This document shows, one piece after another, positions 33,612-33,730 of a stretch of DNA of 33,730 nucleotides (position 1 is the first letter of the stretch; the number at the start of each line of letters is the position of its first letter). Under the pieces are notes generated by a model. It searched no databases, had not been told where the DNA came from, and saw only the letters and a list, made by a program, of their open reading frames with translations. Position numbers and translations under genes: made by a program. The DNA is from Pseudobdellovibrionaceae bacterium (lineage in GTDB: Bacteria > Bdellovibrionota > Bdellovibrionia > Bdellovibrionales > UBA1609). Location: NCBI GenBank assembly GCA_030591685.1, contig JAUVAX010000028.1, positions 1 to 33,730 of the forward strand, read 5' to 3'.

Positions 33612-33730
33612 TAGACCCCTATATACTCCGGACAAATTAAGTGGCAAAATGGTCTAGGAGGTCCAGGTGGCAAATAAACAGTATACAGATGAGTTTAAGG
33701 CTCAAATTCTTAAAGAAGTTAAGCAAATCC
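33612..33730 (+). mobile_element. Left end of an IS3-superfamily (IS2-like) insertion sequence
   Basis: The boundary is put at TAGACCCC (33612). The following TATATACTCCGGACAA resembles the IS2-type left terminus (TAGAC...TCTCCAGACAA). The transposase OrfA begins 55 bases in. The right end is outside the window, so size and target duplication cannot be given. Confidence 0.6.
33667..33730 (+). CDS. IS3-family transposase OrfA, 3' end outside the window
   Basis: GTG at 33667 with AGGAGGT (33656-33662) upstream starts a frame reading VANKQYTDEFKAQILKEVKQ. The K-x-Y-T-x-E-F-K-x-x-I/A-x-x-x-x opening is the standard beginning of the helix-turn-helix OrfA of IS3-type elements. Only 21 residues are in the window. 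OrfA normally binds the IS ends and is joined by frameshift to the DDE OrfB, which must lie beyond position 33730. Confidence 0.8.
   Translation, partial: MANKQYTDEFKAQILKEVKQI

Noticed and set aside
29319-33730. Integrated phage or island with att repeats at tRNA-Leu
   Set aside because: No second copy of the tRNA 3' end and no integrase gene are visible in the window; only the accessory character is supported.

Overview
This window looks like chromosomal DNA of an AT-rich Gram-negative bacterium, most probably a member of the Bdellovibrionota (Bdellovibrio/Bacteriovorax-like). That assignment is an inference. It rests on two long conserved housekeeping operons, a Lys/Ala-rich IF2 N-terminus, a single bifunctional Rel enzyme, a MutL with the endonuclease motif, and many small secreted, lipoprotein and beta-barrel proteins with no obvious family.

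Layout. 1-1916: 3' part of a ClpA-like AAA+ gene (plus strand) with unusual catalytic and pore positions. 1940-3921: two small secreted proteins and a short LysR-type regulator, all minus strand. 3922-4399: a gene-free stretch with an apparently structured RNA-like element at 4031-4168. 4400-5649: a lipoprotein and an outer-membrane barrel, translationally coupled. 5655-12568 (minus): mutL-miaA-yicC-gmk-rpoZ-rel, with ATGA overlaps between miaA/yicC and yicC/gmk. 12711-14848 (minus): an SH3-like plus barrel protein, a polyprenol-phosphate mannose synthase-like GT2 and a zinc-ribbon membrane protein. 15015-16958 (plus): a barrel protein, a membrane-anchored alpha/beta-hydrolase-like protein without the usual nucleophile elbow, and a Yip1-like membrane protein. 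17056-27749 (minus): the translation/RNA superoperon rimP-nusA-infB-rbfA-truB, then rpsO-pnp, an M16 protease and dut. 27925-29003 (minus): a RimI-like acetyltransferase and a SurA-N-like periplasmic protein.

A tRNA-Leu(CAA) gene at 29319-29405 marks the change from conserved to accessory DNA. To its right lie a broken VOC/glyoxalase gene, a TonB/AgmX-type secreted protein, a sialidase-like (Asp-box) lipoprotein and a TTC38-family TPR protein. The last two are each bracketed by copies of a ~110-bp palindromic repeat with GGGACGGAGGC termini (30216, 31736 and 33194). After the third copy come the orphan C-terminus of a TPM/YgcG-type gene, a truncated minus-strand gene, and the left end of an IS3-superfamily (IS2-like) insertion sequence running off the window.

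Together, the minus-strand operons supply ribosome maturation, transcription elongation/termination control, RNA decay, nucleotide sanitation (dut, gmk), mismatch repair and the stringent response. The most unusual material is the three-copy repeat family with a covarying base pair, the structured intergenic element, the degenerate ClpA-like protein, the tRNA-like fragments beside tRNA-Leu, and terminator-like hairpins placed just before the rimP and mutL operons.
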